64,000 nucleotides of DNA from JADJWR01 sp963847675 (GCA_963847675.1 CAWKAP010000011.1:1-64000), one strand, 5' to 3'; shown: positions 19,108 to 27,955, numbered from the stretch's first letter. Notes: generated by a model from the sequence alone, not told the origin. Numbers and translations: made by a program.

Positions 19108-19533
19108 TCAACGCGCCGACCACGGGTCGCTCAGCACGAGCCCACAGCCCGCGAAGTCGGAAACGTTGCGCGTGGCAAGCCCTGTGCGGCGGCTCAGCGC
19201 AATGGCTGCGATCTGGGCGTCGAACTGAGAAATCGGCCGGCCGGCACTGCGGCGGTCGGCGACGATCGCTGCGAAGGAGGAAGCCGCGGCAGAGTCGAAG
19301 GGGAGCACGCGGCCGGCGAAATCTTCCTGGAACATCGCGTCGAGCGCTTCTTCCAGTTGCTGACGCCGCTTGCTCCGGGGAAGGAGCCGGGCGCCAAGCA
19401 ACATCTCGGCCTGGGTCACGGCGCTCACGAACAGGCTGTCGGCCGGTTGCTTCGCAAACCAGGCGAGCACACCCTGGTCGGGCTGCGTCCGCAGCAGCTC
19501 CGACAGGACGTTGGTGTCGAGCAGAATGCTCAA
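19108..19533 (-). CDS. fitB: PIN-domain ribonuclease toxin (FitB/VapC type)
   Basis: 141 residues. PIN-domain acidic residues are in place: LLDTNVLSELLR (first Asp), TQAEMLLGARLL (Glu), and SQFDAQIAAIAL and TRNVSDFAGCGL (late Asp residues), in the FitB-like arrangement. Predicted Mg-dependent RNase toxin of a type II toxin-antitoxin pair; it acts in the cytoplasm, usually on tRNA or other structured RNA. Start ATG 19533 overlaps the antitoxin stop by 4 bases. Intact and complete; no transposase or integrase nearby, although the pair lies between two copies of the toroid-gene 5' end. Confidence 0.88.
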   Translation of the reverse strand: MSILLDTNVLSELLRTQPDQGVLAWFAKQPADSLFVSAVTQAEMLLGARLLPRSKRRQQLEEALDAMFQEDFAGRVLPFDSAAASSFAAIVADRRSAGRPISQFDAQIAAIALSRRTGLATRNVSDFAGCGLVLSDPWSAR

Positions 19534-19838
19534 GCGCGTGCCTTGCTGCGAGAGCGGCGCCCGGCGGTTGTTCGATGTGCTGCCTTCGGCGGGGCATCGA
19601 AGCTCGGCGGAGCGCGTAGCGGCTCGCGCTCCGCGATCGGCAGTTCGATGTCCCCCAGGCCGGCAAAGCGCGCTCGGACGCGCTCCGCGAGATTCGCCGG
19701 TGCCTGGGGGGCCTCCGCCAGCGCAGCGCGGAGAATCTGACGAGCCTCTTCCTCCATTGAGCGGTTCCGGCTCGCTGCGCGCATGCGCAGCGAGCGCTTG
19801 AGCGTCTCATCCAGATCGCGAATCGTCAGCGTGGCCAT
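19530..19838 (-). CDS. fitA: FitA-like ribbon-helix-helix antitoxin
   Basis: 102 residues. The N-terminus MATLTIRDLDETLKRSLRMR then ASRNRSMEEEARQILRAAL is the FitA RHH DNA-binding fold (short strand for DNA contact, two helices). The extended C-terminal part (LAERVRARFAGLGDIELPI) should wrap the toxin. GGGAGG sits upstream of ATG 19838. A perfect 7-base inverted repeat at 19860-19877 is a likely autoregulatory operator. The C-terminal tail is Arg/Ala-rich. Cotranscribed and coupled with fitB. Confidence 0.87.
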   Translation of the reverse strand: MATLTIRDLDETLKRSLRMRAASRNRSMEEEARQILRAALAEAPQAPANLAERVRARFAGLGDIELPIAEREPLRAPPSFDAPPKAAHRTTAGRRSRSKARA

Positions 19839-19859
19839 GCAGCCTCCCAGTCAGGTGAC

Positions 19860-19877
19860 GTCATTGTATTCAATGAC
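19860..19877. promoter_or_regulatory. Inverted repeat upstream of fitA, candidate antitoxin operator
   Basis: GTCATTG-TATT-CAATGAC, a perfect 7+7 base dyad with a 4-base spacer, 22 bases from the fitA start codon. RHH antitoxins of this class bind such dyads and repress their own operon. The sequence shows the dyad; the binding is inferred. Confidence 0.55.
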
Positions 19878-19939
19878 AGCATAGATTGCAGCGAGGGCAG
19901 GATCGCCGTGGCATTTTTCAGGGCTTGCAGATCACGGCG

Positions 19940-20272
19940 CGGCGAGCACGCCGCCGCTCGGGTGCTGCACGGCGATCTCCCAGTCGCCCATGCGCCGTGC
20001 GCGCGCGCATCGGCGTCACAGCTGCGCGCGGCGTAGCGGTACAGCGTCGGACCGGCGTAGCCGGCGGTCTCCGGGTACGACGGCGCCCATTTCCGGCTGC
20101 GCAGAAGGAAGGTCTGCGACACGCCGTCGTCGGAGGTCTTGTCCTGCGCGCGCTTGAGCCAGTCGATGCAGGCACGCAGGTGCACGTCGTTGGCCGCCGG
20201 AGTCGTGCGGCCGAAGCCGAGCCGCTCGCGCAGTGGGCGCATGCGCTGTTCGAAGCCGGAGAGTGGTTCGGG
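19940..20272 (-). repeat. Direct repeat copy B (flanks fitAB)
   Basis: Same-orientation partner of 18717-19054. With copy A it frames an ~885-base segment carrying fitB, fitA and the fitA operator. Such an arrangement can arise from duplication of a gene end during integration of the module, or can allow its loss by recombination between the copies. Confidence 0.8.
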
Positions 20273-20278
20273 TATCAA
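19940..20278 (-). pseudogene. Truncated copy of the toroid gene 5' end
   Basis: Starts MIPEPLSGFEQRMRPLRERL at 20278 and is near-identical to the first ~110 residues of the protein encoded at 17874-19064 (for example AANDVHLRACIDWLKRAQDK and LLRSRKWAPSYPET). It loses frame after CDADA through a small deletion, regains recognisable nucleotide similarity up to about 19940, and then the copy simply ends where the fitA upstream region begins. A remnant without its 3' three quarters; not expected to make a working protein. Confidence 0.8.
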
Positions 20279-20335
20279 TTTACGAAAAATGAGTCTGAGC
20301 GGCCGTGTCGTTCCGGCTCGGCGCTTGCTTGAGAC

Positions 20336-20413
20336 GTGTCATTCCCGCGCAAGCGGGAATCCAGAATCTTTGCCCTGAAAACCCCTGGATCCCCGCTTTC
20401 GCGGGGACGACAC
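20336..20413. repeat. Palindromic intergenic repeat, copy 1
   Basis: Begins GTGTCATTCCCGCG, has the hairpin CCCGCGCAAGCGGG, a variable middle, a second hairpin CCCCGCTTTCGCGGGG and ends GACGACAC, so the two ends are themselves imperfect inverted copies. Same family as 20845, 26105 and 36821. It resembles REP-like elements widespread in beta/gammaproteobacterial gaps. Confidence 0.85.
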
Positions 20414-20469
20414 AACGCGCGGCGTTGAAACGACCGTCGAGCGGGCAGTTTGCGACGGAGAACAAGAAG

Positions 20470-20721
20470 CTAGGCCATCGCGTGCGCCTGGCGGACGTCC
20501 GCGTAAAGCCCGTCCGGTGCCAGGTCTTCGCCCTGTGGCCAGGTCGGCACGCCATCGATCAGGCGCATCTGCACGAAGTAGCCAGGGTCGCGGAGCCGCG
20601 CAAGCTCACCTGAAAGTTCGCTTTGCGCGAGCGTGACAATGCCTCGAGTGCCGTCGGCAAAGCCAAGCACTAACTTGTACTCGGGCAGGGCAGCCGCTTC
20701 GGTGATGGTCCAGCGTGGCAT
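20470..20721 (-). CDS. DUF2442 family protein
   Basis: 83 residues from ATG 20721: TITEAAALPEYKLVLGFADG, then LIDGVPTWPQGEDLAPDGLY near the end, a good fit to the short DUF2442 proteins. These are often encoded beside a DUF4160 protein, and a remnant of such a gene lies directly upstream (20726-20845) and ends 5 bases before this start. Function unknown; the pair has been suggested to behave like a toxin-antitoxin module but I know of no proof. Translation from the further-upstream open frame is not credible. Confidence 0.75.
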   Translation of the reverse strand: MPRWTITEAAALPEYKLVLGFADGTRGIVTLAQSELSGELARLRDPGYFVQMRLIDGVPTWPQGEDLAPDGLYADVRQAHAMA

Positions 20722-20725
20722 GCGG

Positions 20726-20845
20726 TCACTCCAGTGGCGCAATGGTGTTCGGCTGTGCATTGTTGCGGCAACGTGCCCAATTGTCGCGCAGCTCGTCCCG
20801 GTGCAGCTGTGTCCATTCCCGAACGAGCGCGATGGCGCGCGGCGC
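20726..20845 (-). pseudogene. C-terminal remnant of a DUF4160 gene
   Basis: In the frame ending TGA at 20726-20728 the sequence reads AIALVREWTQLHRDELRDNW then ARCRNNAQPNTIAPLE, the usual end of DUF4160 proteins. The 5' part is missing: upstream of about 20845 the DNA is the palindromic intergenic repeat. So the partner gene of the adjacent DUF2442 protein has been truncated, with the repeat at the break. Confidence 0.65.
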
Positions 20846-20902
20846 GAATCCAGTGTCTTTGCGTCGAACGCCTCTGGGTCCCCGCTTTCGCGGGGACGAC
20901 AC
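20845..20902. repeat. Palindromic intergenic repeat, half copy 2
   Basis: Contains AATCCAGTGTCTTTGCG, then CTGGGTCCCCGC with the hairpin CCCCGCTTTCGCGGGG and the terminal GACGACAC. The left arm (GTGTCATTCCCGCG) is missing. It abuts the truncated DUF4160 gene. Confidence 0.8.
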
Positions 20903-20977
20903 GTCGGGAGGCCGGCCTTATCGCGCTTGCGGTCGACCAGGCATGCATGCATTCCAAGTGCTCTTTGAAAGACGTTT

Positions 20978-21851
20978 TCATCCACCGCGTACTCCTGCTG
21001 ATGCCGGAGAAGGGGCCATGCTTTCGAAGCGGAACAGGTGCCCGCCTTCGCGGACCATTTCTTCGGCGCACCGGACCATGGCCGCGGATCGTGCCAGCAG
21101 CAGGCGGCTGTTGCCGATGCGGATGTGCTCTGAGCACGCCGGAGCGCTGCAGCCGGCCGATGAACGGCTCCTCGTCGCGGCGTCGGTTCGCTTCTTCGCT
21201 GATGACGCGGACGGCGACGTGATGCGCTTGCCCCGTCGTGTCGGTGAAGTCGACCGCGATTGGCTGGGGTTCGTAGAGCGGGAAGGGCATCGTGCCGGCG
21301 ATGCGGTCTTCGATCGTGTGGGTGAACGTGAACGAACTGAAACCGACGTCGAGCCCGGCGATCCAGGCGTCGTGCTCGAGCAGACGGGCGAACGGCGACC
21401 CGGCGCCGAAGGGCACCTCGGCGCGCTCGTGACCGGCGACGAATTCCCCGGCGGCGTTGCCGAGCGCAAGCAGCGGATGCGTCGGGCTGGCGCTGCGCGC
21501 GACGCCCGGCGTGCGGCGAAAGACCTCGCTGAGCAGCCCCATCGCGGAAGGCAGCCGGCGCAGGTCGATCGGCTTGCCGGAGCGCAGGAATTCCGCCGCG
21601 CTCCGGTTGTGATACGGGAGCGAGGGCATGATGAGCAGGCCCTCGGGGCCGAGCAGATCGGCAAGCGCCCGGATCAGGTCGCGCGGCTTGCCGGTGAAGC
21701 CGCTGCGCTGCCGCCACGAGGCGTGCAGCATCAGCCAGTCGCCGCGCTTCACGCCCGCGGAACGCAGGCGGGCGGCGAGGGCCGCGCCGTCCCAGGCAAA
21801 GAAGTGGCGGACGATCCGGTCCTTGAGCCACTCGCGCGGATCAGCCGGCAA
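20978..21851 (-). CDS. AAC(3)-family N-acetyltransferase
   Basis: About 290 residues; acetyl-CoA-dependent antibiotic_NAT fold. Visible: AGVKRGDWLMLHASWRQRSG, DLLGPEGLLIMPSLPYHN, RTPGVARSASPTHPLLALG, the segment VPFGAGSPFARLLEHDAWIA and FSSFTFTHTIEDRI. After one frame switch near 21160 it continues IRIGNSRLLLARSAAMVRCA. Start taken as TTG 21851, overlapping the stop of the upstream GT4 gene. In this setting, downstream of a Wzx flippase and two glycosyltransferases, the likely substrate is an amino sugar of the surface glycan, as for FdtC/WbdR-type enzymes, rather than an aminoglycoside drug. Confidence 0.78.
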
Positions 21852-23297
21852 CGGTGCTCCCCTGTGCCTCGGATCGCGGCTGCGACGTCGACTGCGTGAT
21901 GTCGTCGAGAAGCGAAGCGAGCCGCGCGGCGATCTTGCGGCGATCGAACTGGGCCAGGTACTCGCGGTCGGCGTCCACTTCGCGCGGTACCGGCGCCGCC
22001 AGCACGCGCTCCAGTTCGCGCTCGCAGGCAACCGCATCCTCCGCGCCGACGACCGTGCCGAGCCGGGCCCTGGCGATGATGTCCGGCGTGGCGCCGGGAT
22101 CGCAGAGCGCGAAGATCGGCCGCCCGGAGGCGACGTATTCGAACAGCTTGCCGGGGATCACGCCGTCGGAGGTCTCGCCGGTGTCGACGATCAGCAGGAG
22201 GTAGTCGCAGTTGATCTGCGCTGCGCGCGCCTCGGCGAAGGCGACGTCGCCGGCGAAGTCGAACACGCCCTGCAGGCCGTGGGCCGCGATCAGTTCGTCG
22301 TGGCGGGCGCGGATCTCCGGCGCACCTCGCCGAGAAAACGCACGCGCAGCTCGCGCAGCGAGGTCGGGCCGGCGCTGCTTGAGCCGGCCCAGCGCCTCGG
22401 TGAAGGCATAGCCGCGCCGGTTCTTGAACAGGCGGCCGGTGTAGACGAACTCGATCGGGCTGCCGTCGTCGAACGGCCGGCTGCGCCGCTCGGCCGAGTA
22501 CAGCTCCGTGTCGATGCCGTTGGTGAGCGTGACCCAGCGCGCGCTCGTGTCCGGAATCAGCCGCCGCAGGTATTCGGTTTTCTGCTCGGAGACCGCGATG
22601 ATCGCGTCCGCCTCACGCATCAGCGCCCGCTCGCTGCGCAGTTCGAGGCGCCTGCGCCACGCAGGCAGCCACTCGCGCAGCACGTCGCCGTGCCAGAGGT
22701 CGCGATAGTCGACCAGCCACGGCAGGCCGGTGGCGCGCCTGATCGCCCGGCCGGCGTAGGCGGCGGAAAACGGCGGCAGGGTCGTGTAGACGGCGGCGTG
22801 CGGCCGCGCGGCGAGCGCCTGCAGCGCTGTCGTGGTCACGCCGGCGACCCACGGCCGGTAGTTGTCCGGGACCAGGACGAAGTTCTTCAGGACCGTACGC
22901 AGTGCGCCGTGGGCGAGGTCGAACGGCGACGAGCCACTGCGGGCGCGAGACGGCGGTGCCGCGCTTGCGGCGACCTGCCGTCGGGTACCGCGGCGCCCGC
23001 GCCGATGTGTTCTGGCGGCGCCGGCGCGCGACCGAGCAGCCGCTTGACGAACTGCGCCACGCGAACCTCGTAGTCGGGCAGCGGCACACGCAGCACGTCG
23101 GTGCCGCCGGGAATCTCGTCCAGCAGGCGCGTGTCGTAGTTCGGCTCCCGGCCGCTCGGCTCGATCGCGATCACCGTCGAGTCCCAGCCATGCGCGCGCA
23201 GGTGCTCGACGAACTTGACGGTGCGCAGCCGGCCGATCGTCTTCAGCGGCGGAAACTCGCCGGCGATCACCAGCAGGCGACGGCGCGTACCCGTCAT
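21841..23297 (-). CDS. GT4 family glycosyltransferase
   Basis: About 485 residues, GT-B fold. N-terminus LLVIAGEFPPLKTIGRLRTV from ATG 23297; one or two frame switches near 22970-23000; then VYTTLPPFSAAYAGRAI, LPWLVDYRDLWHGD, VSEQKTEYLRRLIPD, LTNGIDTELYS, FVYTGRLFKNRRGYAF and the donor-site region IPGKLFEYVASGRPIFALC. The protein resembles the glycosyltransferase encoded at 34086 (same FPPL start and KxYEYxxSGRPIF region), so the two are probably paralogues. Start overlaps the repaired stop of the upstream GT4 (ATGA); stop overlaps the AAC(3)-like start. Sugar specificity unknown. Cytoplasmic, membrane-associated. Confidence 0.82.
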
Positions 23298-24568
23298 GCC
23301 GCAGGGCGGCCGGCGACTTCGCGGCACAGTTCGTAGAACCTGCGCGCCTGGACCTGGGCGCTGGCGGCGCGCGCGACCTCGATCGCGCGGCCGGCGATGC
23401 GATCGGCCAGGGCCTTGTCGGTGGCGAGGCGAACGATGGCCGTCCGCGATCTCCTCGGGCTTCCAGCCGTCGACGAGCAGGCCGTTCTCGCCGTCGCGCA
23501 CGGCCTCGACCGCGCCGCCGGCGCGGCCGCCGATCACCGGCTTGCCGCAGGCGTTCGCTTCGAGGAAGACGAGGCCGAAGCCCTCGGTGTCGCCGTCGGG
23601 CATCTCGCGGTTCGGCATCAGGAAGACGTCGCAGGTCCGGTAGTAGGCCGCGCAGTTCCTCGTCGTCGACACGACCGGCAAAGGTGACGTACGCGCGCAG
23701 GTCGAGCTCGTCGGTCAGGTCTTCCAGTTCCTGGCGGTACGGGCCGCTGCCGACGACCAGGTAGTGCACGTTCGGCACCCGTTCGCAGTGACCTGCGGCA
23801 GCGCCTTGAGCGCGTGGTCGATCCCCTTGCGCGGCACGAGGCGGCCGACGGTGAGCAGCACGAACTTGCCCGGCAGCTTGTGCCTGTCGACGAGCGCCTG
23901 CTCGGCGGCACCGGGCTGGAAGCGGTCCGTGTCGACGCCGTTGAGGATGAGCGCGATCTTGGCCGGATCGACGTTCATCAGCCGCACCAGCGCATCGCGG
24001 GTGAACTGCGCTGACGGCGACGATCGGCGTCGGCGCGGGCGAGGTGGCGGGCCGCGCGCGTCCGAACAACCGGTACGGCATGTCGACCGTGATCTCCTCG
24101 CCGTGGATGTAGTTGATCACCTTGCAGCCGAACAGGCGCTTGCACCAGTGGGCAATCCAGCTGCCCGAGCTCAGTTCGCCGACGCAGACGACGTCGATCT
24201 TCTCTTCGCGGACGAGGCGCGCGACGCGCCAGAGGATCCGCGCAGCCAGCGGCAGGTCGACCATGAGCAGCCGATACGCCGACTGCAGCGCCGAAGTCGG
24301 TGGCTTGCCCATCATCGGCCGCACGAGCTCGGTCCGGTTCGACGGTGTAGTACGCCTTGCGGTCATGCTCCGCGTAGCCGTCGATGTACTTCCCGGTCGC
24401 GTAGTCGCGTCGCGGCGCGAAGACGATGACGGCGCCGGGCGGGCACAGCCGCGCCAGGCTTTCGTAGACGACCGCCGAGCCGCCGTGCACGGGCGCGAAG
24501 ATGCTGGCGATCAGCAGACACTTGGTGTCTGCGACCTCGTACGGCGACAGGGCGACGGGGTTCTTCAT
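23294..24568 (-). CDS. GT4 family glycosyltransferase
   Basis: About 420 residues. From ATG 24568: CLLIASIFAPVHGGSAVVYE (acceptor-domain glycine loop). Later pieces in shifted frames: DVVCVGELSSGSWIAHWCKR, VINYIHGEEITVDMPYRLFG, ALILNGVDTDRFQPG, FVLLTVGRLVPRKGIDHALK, then VHYLVVGSGPYRQELEDL and GFGLVFLEANACGKPVIGGR (the GT4 E-x7-E region), ending RFYELCREVAGRPAA. At least five frame switches (near 24320, 24010, 23790, 23660 and 23440). Start overlaps the flippase stop (ATGA). Specificity cannot be read from sequence. Confidence 0.82.
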
Positions 24569-26064
24569 GACTTCGTGAGCATTCCAACGACATGGCGCGC
24601 AGCGACGACGTCGCCGTCCGCCGGTCGGCCGCCGATCAGCCAGAGCAGTGCCGACATCGCGACGAACACGATGATGCCCAGGACCGCGCAGGCCACCATG
24701 GCGGCCCACGTCGCGCGCGCATCGCCGAAGGCGCCGAGCGCGAGCGTGACCGCCGCGGCCATGATGGCGCACGCCACGAGCGGGCGCAGCAGGGCACGCA
24801 TCAGGTCCGTCGACGACAGCCCCGTGGACCGTCTGGCGAACCACAGCGACAGCGGAGTGAGCGTGACCGCACCGGCCAGCGCGGGCCAGCCGAGCAGGTC
24901 CGGTCGACCGGATCGCAGCACCCAGGCGAGCGCGGCAACGAGGGTGGCGGCGCTCACCCACTGCGCAAGGGCGACCTCCTTCATGTGCCCGGCCTGGATC
25001 AGCACCGGCAGGCAGGGTCCCTGCAGGACCGTGATGCCGCCGGCGATCGCCATGATGCTCAGCAAGGGCCCGGCATCGGTCCAGTTCTCGCCCAGCAACA
25101 GGCGAACGAGTTCCGGCGCCAGCAGCGCGAGACCGATCGCCGCGGGAAGTGCCGTCGACGCCAATGCGGAAAGCGAGGCGAGCAGCGCTCGCTTCAGGTC
25201 GGTCTCGCCGCCCTGCAGGCGGCCGAGCACCGGCAGGAGCACGCGGTTCAGCGGCGCGGCGAGTTCGGAACTCGGCAACGCGGCCACCTCGGCGGCGACG
25301 TTGTTCAGCCCGGCCCAGCGCAGGCCGAAGGCGTGGCCCGCGGCGAGGTCCGGCAGCCGCTGCTTGACGAGCTGCGCGGCCGAATGCAGGAACATCGCGA
25401 TCGAGTAGGTGCGCAGTTCACCCCAGCCTGCACGGCGCCAGCGCGGCCGATACGGGTGCAATGCATAGCTGAGCGCCGTGCCGAGAGCGCGGCCGGCGAC
25501 GATGCCGGCAACCAGGGCCCAGTAGCTGCGCACGGTCAGTGCCAGTCCCACGGTGAGCAGCACCGTGGCCAGGCGCCGGGAGAACTGCCAGCGAAACTCG
25601 GCGGCGAAGTTCAGCTCCCGGCGGAAGAACACGGTGCCGATGTTCTCCGCCGATCCGACGAGGGGCAGGAAGGACAGCGCGAGCAGCACCGGCAACAGGC
25701 GCTCGTCGCCGAAGGCGGCGGCGATCGGCATGCTCGCCGCGAAGAGCCCGATGGTGCACACGGCGCCGATCGCGAGATTGAGGCTCCACACGGCATCCAG
25801 CTGCGTCCGTTCGAGTTCCTGCCGGCGCAACAGCGACAGGTCGAGACCGAGCGATCCGAGCACCTCGACCGCGGCAACGAAGCTCATCGCGACGGCGACC
25901 ATGCCGAAGTCCGACGGCAGGAGCAGCCGCGCCAGGATCAGCGTGCTGGCGAGGCCGAGCGCCCGGTCGGCCAGTCGCAGGCCGATCATCCACATCCCGC
26001 CGCGAACGGCCTCGCGGGCGGCGGCCGACGTGCTGCTGATCGGCTCTGCCACGCTCAGTCCCAC
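24565..26064 (-). CDS. wzx: Wzx-type lipid-linked oligosaccharide flippase
   Basis: 499 residues, frame intact, with 12-14 hydrophobic segments. N-terminal pattern GGMWMIGLRLADRALGLAST then LILARLLLPSDFGMVAVAMS is typical of the polysaccharide-synthesis (MOP/PST) flippases. FFRRELNFAAEFRWQFSRR is the usual first cytoplasmic loop. It should move undecaprenyl-linked repeat units across the inner membrane. Its presence together with Wzm/Wzt implies at least two export routes in the region. Start ATG 26064; the stop overlaps the next GT4 gene, so flippase, GT4, GT4 and AAC(3)-like protein form one coupled operon. Confidence 0.87.
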   Translation of the reverse strand: MGLSVAEPISSTSAAAREAVRGGMWMIGLRLADRALGLASTLILARLLLPSDFGMVAVAMSFVAAVEVLGSLGLDLSLLRRQELERTQLDAVWSLNLAIGAVCTIGLFAASMPIAAAFGDERLLPVLLALSFLPLVGSAENIGTVFFRRELNFAAEFRWQFSRRLATVLLTVGLALTVRSYWALVAGIVAGRALGTALSYALHPYRPRWRRAGWGELRTYSIAMFLHSAAQLVKQRLPDLAAGHAFGLRWAGLNNVAAEVAALPSSELAAPLNRVLLPVLGRLQGGETDLKRALLASLSALASTALPAAIGLALLAPELVRLLLGENWTDAGPLLSIMAIAGGITVLQGPCLPVLIQAGHMKEVALAQWVSAATLVAALAWVLRSGRPDLLGWPALAGAVTLTPLSLWFARRSTGLSSTDLMRALLRPLVACAIMAAAVTLALGAFGDARATWAAMVACAVLGIIVFVAMSALLWLIGGRPADGDVVAARHVVGMLTKS

Positions 26065-26104
26065 CGTTGCGAGGTGCCGGTCTTAGTCGCCGCGAGCAGC
26101 CACG

Positions 26105-26182
26105 GTGTCGTTCCCGCGCAAGCGGGAATCCAGCGGCGGTCGAGGCGAAGACACTGGGTCCCCGCTTTCGCGGGGACGACAC
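26105..26182. repeat. Palindromic intergenic repeat, copy 3
   Basis: Begins GTGTCGTTCCCGCGCAAG and ends TTTCGCGGGGACGACAC with the same two hairpins as copy 1; fills most of the gap between the Asn-synthetase-like gene and the flippase gene. It could form an RNA hairpin after the upstream transcript. Confidence 0.85.
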
Positions 26183-26218
26183 ATGAGTGAAGCGCAGCCA
26201 GGGGCATTTGCGGAAAAC

Positions 26219-27955
26219 TCAATTGTTCCCGACCTTGGAAAGGCGCAACTCGAGCACCATGAGCTGCCAGATCAGCTCGCCGTAGTAGTTCGGGTATTGA
26301 GGCAGGTGGCGGTCGAGAATCTCGCGCACGAACGGCGCCTGGAACCAGCCGCGCTGGAGCAGGCGATCGATGGTGGCGCGCACGAAGTCGCGCAGCGGTG
26401 CGTGCCCCACCGCCCAGGCACCGAACGGCAGGCCGAAGCCGTGCTTGCTCTTGCGCAGGATCTCGTCGGGCAGGAAACCGCGCAGCGCCTCCTTGAAGAA
26501 GTAGCGCAACTGCCGCCCCTTCAGCTTCATCTCCGGGGCGAGGCGCAGGGCGAAGTCATCGAGCTGGCTGTCGAGCAGCGGATAGCGCGCTTCGACGCCG
26601 GCCAGTTGCGTCGCCTCGCGCACCTTGGGCAGGTCGCTGTCGGCCAGCGTGAAACGCCAGTCGTAGTGCAGCATGTGGTTGATCGTGCTGCTGCAGCGGG
26701 CTTGCGACCAGACCTCGCGCCGCAGACGCATCGGTGCGCCTTCGTCGACCTCGGCAAGCAGATCGGGGGACAGCAGCCTGCCGGTGCCCAAGCGGGTCAG
26801 GAGGTTGTAGTCCTCGAGCCGGTCGGGCAGCGGCGTGGCCGCCTGCCGCACGTAGCTGGCCAGCTTGCCCAGCCCCGGGACGCTGCGCGTCCACGACTGC
26901 GCCGCGAGCGGCTCGAGCAGTCCGCGGCGCAATGCGCCCGGCACCGCGGAATACGGTTCGAACAGACGCTGCCGCGCATAGCGTTCGTTGCCGCCGAACA
27001 GCTCGTCGCCGCCGTCGCCGGCGAGCATGACGGTGACGCCACGTTCCCGCGCCTGGCGCGCGCACAGATAGGCGGCGAGCGCGGAGGAGTTGCCGAAAGG
27101 CTGGTCGAAAGTGCCGGCGACCGCGGGCAGGTGGGTCAGGACGTCGTCGGCGGTGACGTAGTACTCGACGTGATCGGTCGAGAACGCCTGCGCGGCAATG
27201 CGCGCGTACTTCATCTCGTCGTAGCCGTCGACGGCGAAGCCGATCGAGAACGTGCGCGAAGGATGCCGATTGACGCGACCGAGCAGGCCGGCGACGGTGG
27301 AACTGTCGGTGCCGCCGCTCAGGAAACAGCTGTCGGCGCCGTCGTCCGCGGCGCGCCGGACGGCGCCTTCGAGGCAGGCGATGAACTCGTCGCGCAGCGC
27401 GGCGAACGGCGGCTCGTGACGTTCGTCGAAGACCGGGTTCCACCAGCGGGTCACGCGTGCTCCGCGCTCGTCGGCGTCGATGCGCTGGCCGAGCGGCAGC
27501 CGCTGCACGTTGGGCCACGCGGTCTCGGGCGCCGGCAGCATGTGGAAGTGCAGGAAGTCGTACACCCCCTGCGGCGTGAGCGACAGGTCCGCACCGGGCA
27601 CCGCGTCGGCGCGGTCGGACAGATGCAGGATCCCGTCGTCGAAACGCCAGCACAGCGGCTGCATGCCGAAGCGGTCGATCGCGGCCGAGACGTTTGCGCC
27701 GTCGGCGTCGACGGCAACGAGCGCGAACGCGCCGGTCAGTTGCGACAGCGCGGTCCCGCCGCCGGTCAGGCATTGCAGCAGTTCGTCGCCTGTCGGCGTG
27801 CGTCCGCCGCTGCCTTCGACGATCCGGGGGCGCCCGGTCCAGTACACCGTGCCCCGCTCCGCGCGGTGCGCATGGACGCGCGCCGCATCCACCTGCTCGT
27901 GCAGGATCCGCCGCTGCCTCAGGTCGACCGAAAGCACCAGCGCTGCGGCGCTCAA
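26219..27955 (-). CDS. Asparagine-synthetase-like amide synthase, exosortase A-associated
   Basis: 578 residues. C-terminal synthetase domain is complete: PPi loop CFLSGGTDSSTVAGLL (about residue 205), FDQPFGNSSALAAYLCARQA, MLAGDGGDELFGG, and RYPLLDSQLDDFALRLAPEM with KSKHGFGLPFG. The N-terminal half still looks like a class II glutaminase fold (DRFGMQPLCWRFDDGILHLS) but lacks the Cys at position 2 and the RGPD motif, so it should not release ammonia from glutamine. The start is TTG 27955 in a TTGA overlap with the decarboxylase stop. Expected chemistry: ATP-dependent acyl-AMP formation, then attack by a nucleophile other than Gln-derived ammonia. Clustered with the XrtA-type decarboxylase, ligase and ACP. 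Confidence 0.8.
   Translation of the reverse strand: MSAAALVLSVDLRQRRILHEQVDAARVHAHRAERGTVYWTGRPRIVEGSGGRTPTGDELLQCLTGGGTALSQLTGAFALVAVDADGANVSAAIDRFGMQPLCWRFDDGILHLSDRADAVPGADLSLTPQGVYDFLHFHMLPAPETAWPNVQRLPLGQRIDADERGARVTRWWNPVFDERHEPPFAALRDEFIACLEGAVRRAADDGADSCFLSGGTDSSTVAGLLGRVNRHPSRTFSIGFAVDGYDEMKYARIAAQAFSTDHVEYYVTADDVLTHLPAVAGTFDQPFGNSSALAAYLCARQARERGVTVMLAGDGGDELFGGNERYARQRLFEPYSAVPGALRRGLLEPLAAQSWTRSVPGLGKLASYVRQAATPLPDRLEDYNLLTRLGTGRLLSPDLLAEVDEGAPMRLRREVWSQARCSSTINHMLHYDWRFTLADSDLPKVREATQLAGVEARYPLLDSQLDDFALRLAPEMKLKGRQLRYFFKEALRGFLPDEILRKSKHGFGLPFGAWAVGHAPLRDFVRATIDRLLQRGWFQAPFVREILDRHLPQYPNYYGELIWQLMVLELRLSKVGNN

Noticed and set aside
20978..21851. Aminoglycoside resistance gene
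   Set aside because: The fold is AAC(3)-like, but the gene sits in a coupled glycan operon with a flippase and glycosyltransferases; an amino-sugar acetyltransferase is more likely.
21841..24366. An 841-residue fused glycosyltransferase
   Set aside because: Two separate GT4 proteins are present with frame switches between them. The repaired stop of the first overlaps the start of the second at 23294-23297.
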